The position numbers and the translations under genes are program-made. Of a DNA stretch of 64,000 bases, positions 11,846-23,868 are shown piece by piece (positions within the stretch are counted from its first letter, which is position 1; each line of letters begins with the position of its first letter). Below the pieces are notes generated by a model. That model was not told the DNA's origin. It made no database searches and saw only the letters and a list, made by a program, of their open reading frames with translations. The stretch is taken from positions 4,030,001 to 4,094,000 of the forward strand of contig CAMRHE010000018.1 of NCBI GenBank assembly GCA_947044405.1, given 5' to 3'. The DNA is from Leptodactylus fallax. Lineage: Eukaryota > Chordata > Amphibia > Anura > Leptodactylidae.

Positions 11846-14800
11846 GACAGAGCTCTAATGCAGGCAAAGACCATGGCCCAGATGTACTGGTGATTTGACA
11901 GTATATACTTACAGACATGTGCTAGATTTATCACAGTGGCAAATGCTGGATGTTAAATCTGGTGTATCTTTAGACTGTCTAGTCTACATTTATGCCACTT
12001 TCTAGTTGGCTCACATTGGGGAAAATTTATCAGAGGGATGATATTGAGGTGCACGTTTGATGCAAGGTCCTTTCTTGCACTAAACTTGTGCCTCAAACTC
12101 CAATCTGTGCCTTGCCTGCACATTCTGAGAATGTGGGTACTATGGGGTGGGAATCAGGGCGGGCCAAGGTGATTTATTAAAACGCACAACAGTTTCCTTG
12201 CGTGAGTTAGAATGGAAATCTACACCAGTTCTTATCTGGCATAGATTTCCATTCTGGATACGGGATTGTCAGTACCATATACCAGTCTTAATAAATTTGC
12301 CCTATTGAGTCATAATTATACAACACAATTTTGGTGGATTTTGTGACACACTTAAGCCATGGCCCCATTTTTTTGAGAATCCACATTACCCAAACTAGTT
12401 GTACCACATTGCACCAAAGATGAAGCTTATTTACGCTGATGTCTAGTTGTAATAGTACATCTGGGACCGTGTGTATGGAACTCTGCAGTTTGTAAACTGC
12501 CTGTTCAGAAATGTATTGTTCATCGATTGTTGACTAACAAACTCTGGGTACCCACAAAACTGCATGTCCATTATCAATCAAGTAGTAAGGAATTTTTAAT
12601 CAGGTTAAAAACTGCATGAACTTGCATGTCTGCATGGACCATAACCATGCCTCAACTATGCAGCAGTCACTACATGGTAATGTCTCCTTTATTTCCATTC
12701 ATTTAAAGGAAATGTGTCATCAGAAAATAATGCATTTTTAAATTCAAGTTTTATGCTAAATGTGTTTTTTAAGACTTTTTGGTGAATATTTTTTAAAATT
12801 TTCCATGTTATTTTCTATAGTAAAAAAAATCCTAAAAACCCTGCAGTTCTTTTTCTGGCCACTAAGCCAAATAATATTCTGATACTTCCCGTGTCTGTGG
12901 AGATTTATTTGCAGCAGCCACCTCACATATCAGCACACTCATGATCACAGGTACCATGCATTTGCAGATAAGACACAGAATCCACCAGTCTCAATAGGTG
13001 ATTTCACAGCTTATCTACTCCCACCTATGCACAGGTCACAATGTATGCCTAGAAAACTCTCCCATAGAAGTCAGTAGGGTCTGCTCCAGACCATTGTGTC
13101 TATGGCTCATGTTCCATTTACAGGAACAGGAAGTCAAAGATTATTTTTAATTTAGTGGAAGTTGGATTATAATGAAAGTTTTGTGATAGTGCACATGTGG
13201 TTTCGTACTGAAACAGTTAAACTTTGCGTGGAAACATGTTTTTCCTTCCTTTGTGTGGTATTGATGCTAGTGGCCCTTCTATAAATGAGGTCCTAACACA
13301 GTTACATCAAGGCAGTCCCTTGGTGCCAAAACTAAGTGCTGCGGCAGAGGGAAAATTGATGTAATAGACAAACAATTTGCAAATTGAAGTTGAGAGAAAT
13401 AAAAATGTTACATTTTAAGTTGATTTATGCACATTCCATTGCAGTATATATAAAATATTAAAGGGGTTGTCTGAGAATTAGGAAAAGGATTTTCTTATTT
13501 TTTAGAGAAATAGACGCACTCTTGGGAACTAGCTTGTGTGAACATTTCCTTTTAGATGAAGATTTTATGTAACCTTTTATTTTGTGCTTTCTTTCTGAAT
13601 GTTTTCTACTGTCAGAAGTGATTTCTATAAATTTTCAGATCACTGTCCAATAATCAAAAATATTTGAAAATTTGAAGCCTATCAGTGAACATGTAATGTA
13701 ACCTGTCACCAAGAAAATCCTCAGGCACCTTTTTAACATATCATCAGACCCTAATAATGGTGCCTGCACAGGAATCATGTCGTGTCTGCTTGTAAACATT
13801 TCTGTGTAAGATAGTTACAGGTTTGTTGGTTTAGTATATGTAGACGATATCATGAGAAAAGAGAGTTAAGCTGTATGCTGCGTTATATGGCAATAACAGC
13901 CTGCAGATTAGCTGTCACTTTCAGCTGTCTGCAGGGGGCTGCACATGTATACTGAAGCTATAATATGTTAGAGATACCAGCCCTGACTTACTTAATGAGA
14001 TTTTCCTTTTTATCTATTTATATCAAAAGATTCTTTCCCCACTGGTCATTTTAATGGACTTGAGAACAGCAAGAATTGGTGAAATAACTTAGCTTCTCTA
14101 AAGATCCATATTATACACCATATGTCACAAACTTTAGCTGCTTCTGCTTTCACTTGAGTTTTAAACATCACAGGTCCTCCCCCATACTGTGTCAAAAGTC
14201 AGCCTTGGATCATGATCCTGAAATCTTCCCTAGTTGGGATCTGCAGCAAGCAGGATGCCATCAGCACGGGCTAATCTTGCGATAATCACAACTGGCAATT
14301 AGCACACTCTAACCAGCTGTCAGGCAGCAGACCGCAAAGAGTGACTCTTCCATTTAAACCAACAGGAAAGCAGTGTGTGCACTTTTTTCAAAGACATTCT
14401 TTCCTACTGGGAATTAAATGACACAAAGAAGTCACCAATACTACTACTTCTACAGCACAAATGGCAGGCAGCTGCACACGGTGCACTAGCTCTCAGCATG
14501 TTCATAGCCTGCAAGATACACGTACTACCCAGATTTATCAAAAAACATGTAGTTCAGTTTATAAATACAATATGAAAAATAGGGCAATTTAAATATGATA
14601 ACAAAAAAACTCATAAATGTACAGATAAGTTAAAAAAAAAAGGCTAGGCTCAATGAGCTCCAGCATAGGTATATTTTGAGCATCTATGTGAATCTAGACC
14701 AATTTATTAGATGCTCATTTTGTAAATTGGCCTGCTGTGATTTAAAAAAAAATGTAACAAACCGTAAAATAATTTTAAAAAACCCATAAAAATAATCCAA

Positions 14801-14933
14801 GTATGATTTTGGCCTAAAGGATAAAGAATCCTGGGATCTTCTCTTGAACCTCAGTGTAAATGGAGCAAAAACATTGGATACAGCCTACTCTGTATGAAAC
14901 TTTATTTAGGCTCCATATGTATACTAGTGTATA
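11846..14933. other. TTC29 intron, several repeat fragments, no gene
   Basis: Bases 12010-12306 are a diverged inverted-repeat element (GGGGAAAATTTATCAGAGG ... CTTAATAAATTTGCCCTA). Bases 12710-13150 contain a fragment with CTCCCATAGAAGTCAGTAG, also found near 46395. Bases 13459-13500 hold a lone AAAGGGGTTGTCTGAG arm. Bases 14200-14540 look repeat-free. Confidence 0.45.
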
Positions 14934-15217
14934 ATTATAGGGGTTATGTGGTTTCTAACATTGATGGCCTATCCTTAAGATAGGCCATCAATATTAAATT
15001 TGTGGCTCCGACCCCAGCAGGTCACCAGTACCAAGACAGCGCGTACTCACTGTACAAACACTGGTGGTGAAAGTGGGTACTGCAGTGCTGTCCCATTGAA
15101 ATCTATGCGGCAGCACTACAGTTTGTTCAAACGAGTGTCAGACCCTCACAAATCTAATATTGATGGCCTATCCTAAGGCTAGGCCATCAATGTTAAAAAC
15201 CGGATAACCCCTTTAAG
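14934..15217. mobile_element. TTAA-type MITE (AGGGGTTAT family)
   Basis: Arms of about 70 bp: ATAGGGGTTATGTGGTTTC on the left and GGATAACCCCTTTAA on the right. Inner blocks GATGGCCTATCCTTAAG / CTAAGGCTAGGCCATC are mirrored. The right edge keeps TTAA (15213-15216) and the left edge is decayed to TTATA. Confidence 0.68.
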
Positions 15218-15638
15218 TTGTAATATTTTGTAAATAAAATCCCTATAGGTAAAGGATCTTATTTTAAAATGTACAACCAGAGGCGTAACATAAAGCTCTT
15301 GAGCCCTGATGCTAAATCTGTACCAGGCCCCCCAACTATAATGTATTTTTCATATATTGGAAGAGACACCTCATGCGGCCCCCTAAGGCTCTTGGGCCCA
15401 GGTGTGACTGCACCTTCTGCACCCCCTCAAATTATGCCTCGGTGTCCAAGCACTAAAGTAAAGACACCATTGACAAGTATGGCTCATCGTTCATTACTTC
15501 AGGGTTATTAGAAGTACTACTGTACTATTTTATGTTGGATTTTTGTATTTCATTGCTGTTTTGTTAACAAGCTATAAATATTCTGCAAATACTTACAGTA
15601 TCCCTACCTTTTAAATACAGTGTCACGTAGGCTAAATA
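15218..15638. other. Intron spacer with possible repeat fragment
   Basis: Bases 15275-15440 include GAGGCGTAACATAAAG and GGCCCCCTAAGGC, reminiscent of the terminal region of frog hAT elements. No pair of ends could be made. Confidence 0.4.
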
Positions 15639-16014
15639 GAGGTTCATCTCAATAAATTAGAATATTTTTGAAACGTTCATTCATTTCAGTAATTCAGTAA
15701 TACAATTCATAATCAGCGTCTTCCATGATTGTGTGTCCTACTGAACCAGACTGAGGACCATATAAAGGCTTAGGAAACCTTGGCAGGTGACACACTGAAT
15801 TTACAATACTGAACTTTTTTACAATATTCAAATTTTCTTAGATTTGGGTTTTCATTACCTGTAATCCATAATCAACATTTACAGAAATAAAACACTTGAA
15901 ATAGAACACTCTGTGTGTAAAGAATCTAGAAAATATAGGAAGTCACTTTTTTTAATTTAATTACTGAAATAAAGAAACGTTTCAAAGATATTCTAATTTA
16001 TTGAGATACACCTG
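15639..16014. mobile_element. Tc1/mariner-type non-autonomous element
   Basis: Inverted ends GTTCATCTCAATAAATTAGA and TCTAATTTATTGAGATACAC, the right one ending CCTG before TA, and the left preceded by TA. Arms continue with GAAACGTTCATT / AAAGAAACGTTTC. No transposase was seen. The same terminal sequence is familiar from fish and frog genomes. Confidence 0.7.
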
Positions 16015-16433
16015 TATATTAAAGGTGCTTTACATATTCTTTACAGGCTAAATAAATGGTGAAATAAAGTTGCAATTATCCAGAACTTTAGAAACGTATG
16101 GAATAAAGAAAATGAACAAAGCTATATCCATAAAAAGCAAAATCTGGAAGAAACAATTTTAAACAGCACAAAAACTATGCAATCTATACTGTGCGATAAC
16201 AACTGGGGCATCCTAGCTCCTATAGCCCTAACCAGGCACTAGAAGATAATAGGGATCTACTTTTACAATACTGGATTTTCCTAATTTGCTTCATTCAGGT
16301 CGAGTGGTCAGCTTATAAGTGAATACCTTCTAATAAGTCAATACTGTATGTCAATATACATACTACAATAGAATCACAGGATATACAACTAAACTAAAAC
16401 TCCAGAATAATTGAAAAAGCAATCAGTACTTAC
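16015..16433. other. TTC29 intron adjoining exon donor, nothing recognised
   Basis: Plain AT-rich sequence between the preceding element and the exon donor at 16433. Confidence 0.5.
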
Positions 16434-16557
16434 TCGTGAATTAAAAATGTCTCCAAGGCAGATACATGTCTGTGCAAGGCTTTGGCTTAAATGACTAGTT
16501 TTGGCCACTTCTATGAAATTTTCCAAGTATTCAATGCTTTCAACAATTTTTCCTTGA
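16434..16557 (-). CDS. TTC29: TTC29 internal coding exon (TPR region), second of three in window
   Basis: A 124-nt exon with acceptor TAG ending at 16558 and donor GTAAGTACT starting at 16433. One base completes a Ser codon from the previous exon, then 41 codons run to CGA in phase 0. The peptide starts [19 protein letters not shown] and ends LGDIFNSR. It completes one TPR begun on the previous exon and starts the next (the LGDIF helix). The other two forward codon phases contain stops, and the used phase is the one predicted by the flanking exons. It lies 16.5 kb from the previous exon and 5.1 kb from the next. A dead Tc1 copy (16718-17864) sits only 160 bp upstream of its acceptor without touching it. 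Confidence 0.87.
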
Positions 16558-16717
16558 CTAAAAAAAGAGAGATAACTAAATCACTTATAGCATTTGACAT
16601 GTATGAAACGTACTTTACACAGTCCAATGTTTACTTGAAAAGTACACAATTCAGTGTTATCTTGGAAAATAGGATAATAGGTAGACATATACCCTGTATT
16701 CATATCCAACTGGAGTA

Positions 16718-17864
<1,147 letters not shown>

Positions 17865-17866
17865 TA

Positions 17867-18050
17867 TATGTGAAATTTGATATACATGTGATCCATTCAA
17901 ACTATATATTTTGTCATCTTATTTTTTTTTTTTTTTGTGAGCAGTATCAGATTCAGTGGCAAGAGCTGGCAGGCATAACATGTTTGGCTTAGGTTTCTCC
18001 CATTAATAAACTCACTGAAAGAGCCATATGAAAAAATATGCAAAGATACC
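17867..18050. other. TTC29 intron spacer
   Basis: A poly-T run near 17921-17936; otherwise nothing recognised. Confidence 0.5.
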
Positions 18051-18476
18051 TTAAAAGGGGTTGTCTAGGAAATACATTTTTCTTTCCTGGAGTCCGGGGA
18101 AGGTGAAAAAAAAAAAAACATACCCACCTGTTCCGATGCTACATTGTCTCCCACAGCTGTCCCATGGTGCCTTGGGGCTTCTTCCTGTGAAAGTCCTCAC
18201 GGCACGTCTGTGGCCTCAGTGGTCTAAGGAAAGGACCCGGGACGTCACTCACATACATCACCTATCATGTTCCAGTTTCTTTCCTTAGGCCACTGAGGCC
18301 GTTGATTGACTTCAACGGTCACGTGCAGTGAGGACTTCCACCAGAAGAAGTCCTGGGGCGCCACGGGACCAGACAGCGGTGGGAGACATAGGAGCACCAG
18401 GGACAGGTGAGTATGTTTTTTTTTTCACCTTCCCTGCCCTCCAGGAAAAAAAATATTTCCTGGACAACTTCTTTAG
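18051..18476. mobile_element. TTAA-type MITE (AAAGGGGTTGTC family)
   Basis: Left end TTAAAAGGGGTTGTCTAGG and right end CCTGGACAACTTCTTTAG, with mirrored inner blocks TTTCCTGGAGTCCGGGGAAG and CTTCCCTGCCCTCCAGG. The left edge keeps TTAA and the right is decayed to TTAG. GC-rich centre. Confidence 0.65.
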
Positions 18477-18477
18477 G

Positions 18478-18750
18478 CTAAGGCCTCACATAGTAAGCCG
18501 CAGCCAAAAGGTGCTATGGAAAAACCACAGCAGAGATGCACTGCGGTTTTTCCTGCAGCGCTTTTCACAGAAAGTCCACAAAGTTTTCCTCTGTGGACTT
18601 TCTGCTTCAATTATACCTATACAGATACTGCCAGCGTTTCTGTAGGTATAACTGACATACTGTGATTTCCAAAAACGTGACGGTTTTGGAAACACAGCAT
18701 TTCCGCTGTGGGTATTTTTCTGCAATGTGTGGATGGGATTCGCTAGATAA
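18478..18750. mobile_element. Partial GGCCCCAC-family MITE
   Basis: Starts GCTAAGGCCTCACATAG right at the end of the previous MITE and runs into GTGTGGATGGGATTCGCTAG. The right terminal arm is absent. Internal GGACTTTCTGCTTCAATTAT matches copies near 9910 and 21665. Confidence 0.55.
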
Positions 18751-19017
18751 GGGACTGATTTGTTAAGGTGATAAGTCATAGATGTGGGTCAGAAGGGGTA
18801 CTATGTCTCTTTAGTAAGACTGCCTTTGCAGGCCATCATGCAGCATGTAGAGTTTAACAGACCATGCATGTTCTACTAGGAATTCTGTGAAAGGAATATG
18901 CAAATTAATTTTTCTTGCAGGAGATAGGAAAACTCACTCTAGTCCCACCTTTTGGAAGGTATCTGACTATTGATCAATGCCTGGTTTTCTAGGAAACCTA
19001 GAGACATTGTCCAGGAT

Positions 19018-19505
19018 TAAAGGGTTGTTTTTTCATCATAAACTTGCTCCATCATTTGCAGGATGAAGTAATGACCTTTCCATTGCTGCACTCTTTAACC
19101 TCTTTAACCTTTCTGTGGAAGCAAAGCAAAGTTATAATGTTTGAAAGCATAAAAAGTCATATGGAAATTAACCTATGTCGTCACCGTGGGCAGGGAGCAG
19201 CTTCAGCCTAGTCACACTGTCCACTTGCTGATCACTCCTCACTCCCTGATGTCATGAGGGAAATGTTAATCACTCCCAGGAAGACAATTAGCAAGTAGTC
19301 AGTGTGACTAGGCTGAAGCTGCTCCCTGCGCACTGTGATGACTTAGGTTAATGTCCATATGACTTTTATGCATTAAACATTTCTAATGTCACTTTGCTGC
19401 AACAGAAAGATTACAGGGGAGCACCAAAGGCAAGATAATCACTTCATCCTGCACATGATGGAGCTAGTTTATGGTGGAAAAACTACCTGACTGGTTCCCT
19501 TTACA
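19018..19505. mobile_element. Inverted-repeat element, about 490 bp
   Basis: Long mirrored arms: CTTGCTCCATCATTTGCAGG / CCTGCACATGATGGAGC, GCAGCTTCAGCCTAGTCACA / TGTGACTAGGCTGAAGCTGC, and TTAACCTATGTCGTCAC / GTGATGACTTAGGTTAA. Outer ends near AAAGGGTTGTTTTTTC and GGTTCCCTTTACAG. No gene. Confidence 0.68.
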
Positions 19506-19936
19506 GCCAAAGCAGAACTATGTCTCCATAGGGTGACTGCCGTTACAGACCACCTTGCAGTTTATAGAATCTAACAGACCATGCACGCAATACTAGAAAT
19601 TCAGTACCCCTTCTGACCCATGCCATTACCTCTCATCCAGCCAACCTAGTACCCTACTTCACATTGATGAGGTGCAGTAACCCCGAAACAGCTGTCTGTG
19701 GATGAGTTTCTCTTCCTTTTGGAAGAGATGGTCTTCTTTGACTTTAATCACCAGTAATATCTGTTCAAAAAGGTGGTGCTAAGGAGAACTTATTTGCATA
19801 TTTCTTTATAAGATATATTACAAAGTTTCTTATAATCACCTGCACTATTCATTTATGCAAAGGTTGTTGAAAAGTTAGTGGCCATCTAAACAAAATTATA
19901 TTATGGTAATAATCTACAAATGGCGGTATGTACCTA
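19506..19936. other. TTC29 intron with repeat pieces
   Basis: Bases 19660-19720 carry TGATGAGGTGCAGTAACCCC then GAAACAGC, a block also seen in altered form at 29140. Bases 19807-19870 carry the TATATTACAAAGTTTCTTAT module. No gene. Confidence 0.45.
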
Positions 19937-21470
19937 CAGTGGGGAAAAAAAGTATTTAGTCAGCCACCAATTGTGCAAGTTCTCCCACTTAAAAAGATGA
20001 GAGAGGCCTGTAATTGTCATCATAGGTAGACCTCAACTATGAGAGACAAAATGAGAAAACAAATCCAGAAAATAACATTGTCTGATTTTTAAAGAATTTA
20101 TTTGCAAATTATGGTGGAAATAAGTATTTGGTCAGTAACAAAAGTTCATCTCAATACTTTGTTATATATCCTTTGTTGGCAATGACAGAGGTCAAACATT
20201 TTCTGTAAGTCTTCACAAGGTTGGCACATACTGTTGCTGGTATGTTGGCCCATTCCTCCATGCATATCTCCTCTAGAGCGGTGATGTTTTGGGTCTGTCG
20301 CTGGGCAACACGGACTTTCAACTCCCTCCAAAGGTTTTCTATGGGGTTGAGATCTGGAGACTGGCTAGGCCACTCCAGGACCTTGAAATGCTTCTTACGA
20401 AGCCACTCCTTCGTTGCCCTGGCGGTGTGCTTGGGATCATTGTCATGCTGAAAGACCCAGCCACGTTTCATCTTCAATGCCCTTGCTGATGGAAGGAGGT
20501 TTGCACTCAAAATCTCGCGATACATGACCCCATTCATTCTTTCATGTACACGGATCAGTCGTCCTGGTCCCTCTGCAGAGAAACAGCCCCAAAGCATGAT
20601 GTTGCCACCCCCATGCTTCACAGTAGGTATGGTGTTCTTTGGATGCAACTCAGCATTCACTCTCCTCCAAACACGACATGTTGTGTTTCTACCAAACAGT
20701 TCTACTTTGCTTTCATCTGACCATATGACATTCTCCCAATACTCTTCTGGAACATCCAAATGCTCTCTAGCAAACTTCAGATGGGCCCGGATATGTACTG
20801 GCTTAAGCAGGGGGACACATCTGGCACTGCAGGATCTGAGTCCCTGGCAGTGTAGTGTGTTACTGACGGTAGCATTTGTTATGTTAGTCCCAGCTTTCTG
20901 CAGGTCATTCACTAGGTCCCCCTGTGTGGTTATGGGATTTTTTTCTCATCGTTTTTGTGATCATTTTGACCCCACGGGGTGAGATTTTGCGAGGAGCCCC
21001 TGATCGAGGGAGATTATCAGTGGTCTTGTATGTCTTTCATTTTCTAATTATTGCTCCCATAGTTGATTTCTTCACACCAAGGTTCTTGCCTATTGCAGAT
21101 TCAGTCTTCCCAGCCTGGTGCAGGTCTACAATTTTGTTACTGGTGTCCTTCCACAGCTCTTTGGTCTTCACCATAGTGGAGTTTGGAGTGTGACTGTTTG
21201 AGGTTGTGGACAGGTGTCTTTTATACTGATAACAATTTCAAACAGGTGCCATTACTACAGGTAATGAGTGGAGGACAGAGGAGCCTCTTAAAGAAGAAGT
21301 TACAGGTCTGTGAGAGCCAGAAATCTTGCTTGGATGTAGGTGACCAAATACTTATTTTCCACCATAATTTGCAAATAAATTCTTAAAAAATCAGACAATG
21401 TGATTTTCTAGATATGTTTTCTCATTTTGTCTCTCATAGTTGAGATCTCTCTCATCTTTTTAAGTGGGAG
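19937..21470 (-). mobile_element. Tc1-like transposon, DD34E family, copy 3 (one end lost)
   Basis: Left end CAGTGGGGAAAAAAAGTATT preceded by TA. The right inner repeat is present, but the element stops at TTTTTAAGTGGGAG (21470), missing the last 40 or so bases. A short piece is also missing near 21445. It is the most complete transposase of its family here. Confidence 0.93.
20151..21174 (-). pseudogene. Tc1-like transposase pseudogene, copy 3 (C-terminal 253 codons open)
   Basis: Start ATG at 21174 ([18 protein letters not shown]), giving an expected product of about 340 residues. A Trp codon is now a stop at 21037-21039. One extra A in the run near 20940 shifts the frame. From 20912 down to 20151 a single 253-codon frame is open. 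It holds WSDES (D66 of this frame), FQHDNDP (D157) and NPIENLW (E192), so the spacing is DD34E. The catalytic domain looks intact, but the DNA-binding half is broken and one terminal repeat is lost. Confidence 0.92.
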
Positions 21471-21815
21471 GTTGACTTTTTCTGCAATGCGTGGATGTAG
21501 GGGTTGTAAAACAAACCAATTGCAGCCACGGTGTGCGGTTCAAATTACCAGTACCAGTTTAACCCCTACAATCCACGTATTGCAGAAAAATACACGCAGT
21601 GGAAATGCTGCAATTTCCAAAAAAAAATAGCAAGTCAATTATATTTACGCAAATGCTGGCGGTTTCACTATAGGTATAATGGAAGCAGAAAGTCTGCAGA
21701 GGAAACCTCACCAGACTTTCTGCGAAAATCTCTGAGGGAAAAACCGTGATGCATTTCTGCCAAGGTTTTTTCCACAGCGCTTTTTTGCTGCAGCCTGGTA
21801 CGTGGGGCCTCAGCC
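21471..21815. mobile_element. GGCCCCAC-family MITE, joined to truncated Tc1 end
   Basis: The right end ACGTGGGGCCTCAGCC is followed by TAA (21816-21818). Internal repeats TGGATGTAGGGGTTGTAAA and CCCTACAATCCACG are mirrored around 21520. The left end begins abruptly at the truncated Tc1 copy, so one event may have replaced both ends. Confidence 0.55.
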
Positions 21816-22436
21816 TAAAACACTTGATAAATGTTAGAGAGGTTATTTGGATGTATCTTTGCAGTACAGTGTTGTAGGTCACGCTCCTTTTTGTACAAGT
21901 AATAAAAGTATTTAAAACACTTTATGAATGTGGCACACAGAGAGGTTATTTGGTGAAAATGATACCATAATTATGGAGTATTTTACTTGATAAATCTCCA
22001 CCATTGTATGTGCTGGCTGGCTTGTATGTATATGAAAAACTCAGATGATGCGTGAGTCTGATCTCTGACTCAGTCAGGTATCAGCAGTGTCGGACTGGGA
22101 TGTCTAGGGCCCACCAGTGGAATTGTTTCTAGGGGCCCACCATCAGGACCCCTGCAGATCAGCGGTACCGAGACAGGGTGGCTAATGGTAATAACATGTT
22201 GGGAGCCACGCTGCTCAACCACTATACCATGTGCACCACTGCACTACCTAAACCTACTGCTACACCTTGTATGGCAAGTAAGCGGCGTGGCTCCAAGAAT
22301 TGTTACCTTTACCTGTAGCCGCACTGTCCTGGAAAAGCTGATCTGCAGAGGTCCTGGCTGTTGTATCATCGCAGATGTAATATTGCTGGCCTATCCTAAG
22401 GACAGGCCATCAATATTAGAAAGATGGATAAATCCT

Positions 22437-22803
22437 TTAAAGAGGTTGTCCAGGCATTGGAGCAACCAATGTAGCTGGCGGGAGGTGTAAAGTAAAAAAT
22501 AAGTAAATTAAAAAGCATACTCACCTGTCCCCGGCACTCCGTTGTCCGCTGCCAGTGTCCATTCAGTCTTATGCCGGCGACTCCTTGCTGGGAGTCCTGC
22601 ACCTCATGTGATCACTAAGACCAATTAGGTACAGGATTTCCAGAAATGAGGCGCCACCATGAGACCGAACAGACACAGGCAGTGGACATCAGGGTGCTGG
22701 GGACAGGTGAGTATGCTTTTTTTTTTTTAAAAATTTTCTTATTTTTACACCTCCCTGGCGACCGACACAGTGGTCGCTCCAGTTTATGGACAACCTATTT
22801 TAA
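22437..22803. mobile_element. TTAA MITE nested in the hAT element
   Basis: TTAAAGAGGTTGTCCAGGC at left and GGACAACCTATTTTAA at right, with TTAA at both edges. Arms include GGAGGTGTAAA / TTTACACCTCC and GCAACCAATG-type blocks. Immediately left is the right arm of another such element (GGCCATCAATATTAG), and immediately right a new left arm (GGGGTTGTTTGGG). Confidence 0.7.
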
Positions 22804-22976
22804 GGGGTTGTTTGGGTCAAATATTTCTATGATCACTTCACTGGTGCCCCCACATAGTGGCCTCTTCACTGGTCCCCCATACTGTATGGGGAACAGTGAT
22901 GTGGTCATTATATTGTGTGGGAGCAGTGATGGGGGCTGACATCCTGTGGGGGGGACATTAGACTGTGTGGGGCATA

Positions 22977-23396
22977 TTAAAGGGGTTGTCCAGGGTTAAT
23001 CTCTTTTTATGGCCTATGCTCAGGATAGGCCATAAATACCTGATCGGTAGGGGGCTGACACATGGCTCCATCAGCTGTTCGGAGCCACTTCCGGCACCCG
23101 TTCTGTACACAACACAGGGCCAGAAGCAGAAAGCTCCATCCACTGTATAGCAGCCCGGCGCCTTCACTGCAGCTCAGCTCCTACTGACTTCTATAAGTGC
23201 TGAGATGCAGTGAAGGTGCCTGGCTAATATACAGTGAACAGAGCTTTCTGCTTCTGGCCCTGTATTGTGTACAGGACGGGCATCAGAAGTGGCTCCGTAC
23301 AGCTGATCGGTCCGGGGTCAGCCCCCTACAGATCAGGTATCTATGGCCTATCCTGAGGATAAACCATAACAAATTATGCCTGGACAAACCCTTTAA
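22977..23396. mobile_element. TTAA MITE nested in the hAT element, well-preserved arms
   Basis: TTAA at 22977-22980 and 23393-23396. Arms of about 85 bp: AGGGGTTGTCCAGG / CCTGGACAAACCCT, TGCTCAGGATAGGCCATAAA / TATGGCCTATCCTGAGG, and GATCGGTAGGGGGCTGA-type mirrored blocks. The centre has a second mirrored block, GGCCAGAAGCAGAAAGCTC / GAGCTTTCTGCTTCTGGCC. Confidence 0.78.
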
Positions 23397-23430
23397 TATA
23401 CCCCCCAGGGCCCCCCTAATGCGCCACACT

Positions 23431-23868
23431 TTAAAGAGGTTGTCCAGTATAATTTTTTTTCTTTTTTAATAATTAGTCCGGGGGAGGTGAATCCCCCCTA
23501 CCCCCCCCCCAAAAAAAACAAAAAAAAACACACTAAACATATTCACCTGTCTCCGGTGCTCCGGTGTCCTCCCAGCACGGTCCGGTCCTGCAGCTCCGCT
23601 GTCTTCTTTTTGCCGAAAGTCCTCACTGGCTGTGATGTCCCAGGTCCCTTCCCTTAGGCCGTTGATTGGCCTCAGGGGTGACATCACAGGTAGTCGTGTG
23701 CAGAGGGAAATTCAGCTGGAAGAAAACAACAGAACTGCAGGACCGAACCGCACTGGGAGACACTGGGTACAGGAGAGAAAGTTTGGGGTTTTTTTTTGTT
23801 TTGTTTTTTTCACCTGCCCCGGCATAATAAAAAAAAAAATGAAGGAGCCACTGTACGGAGTATAAGCT
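23431..23868. mobile_element. Further TTAA-family MITE, poorly bounded
   Basis: Begins TTAAAGAGGTTGTCCAG and contains mirrored GGTCCGGTCCTGCAGCTC / CTGCAGGACCGAACCGC and TTAGGCCGTTGATTGGCC, with A- and C-rich tracts near 23500-23525. The right end grades into the minisatellite. Confidence 0.5.
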
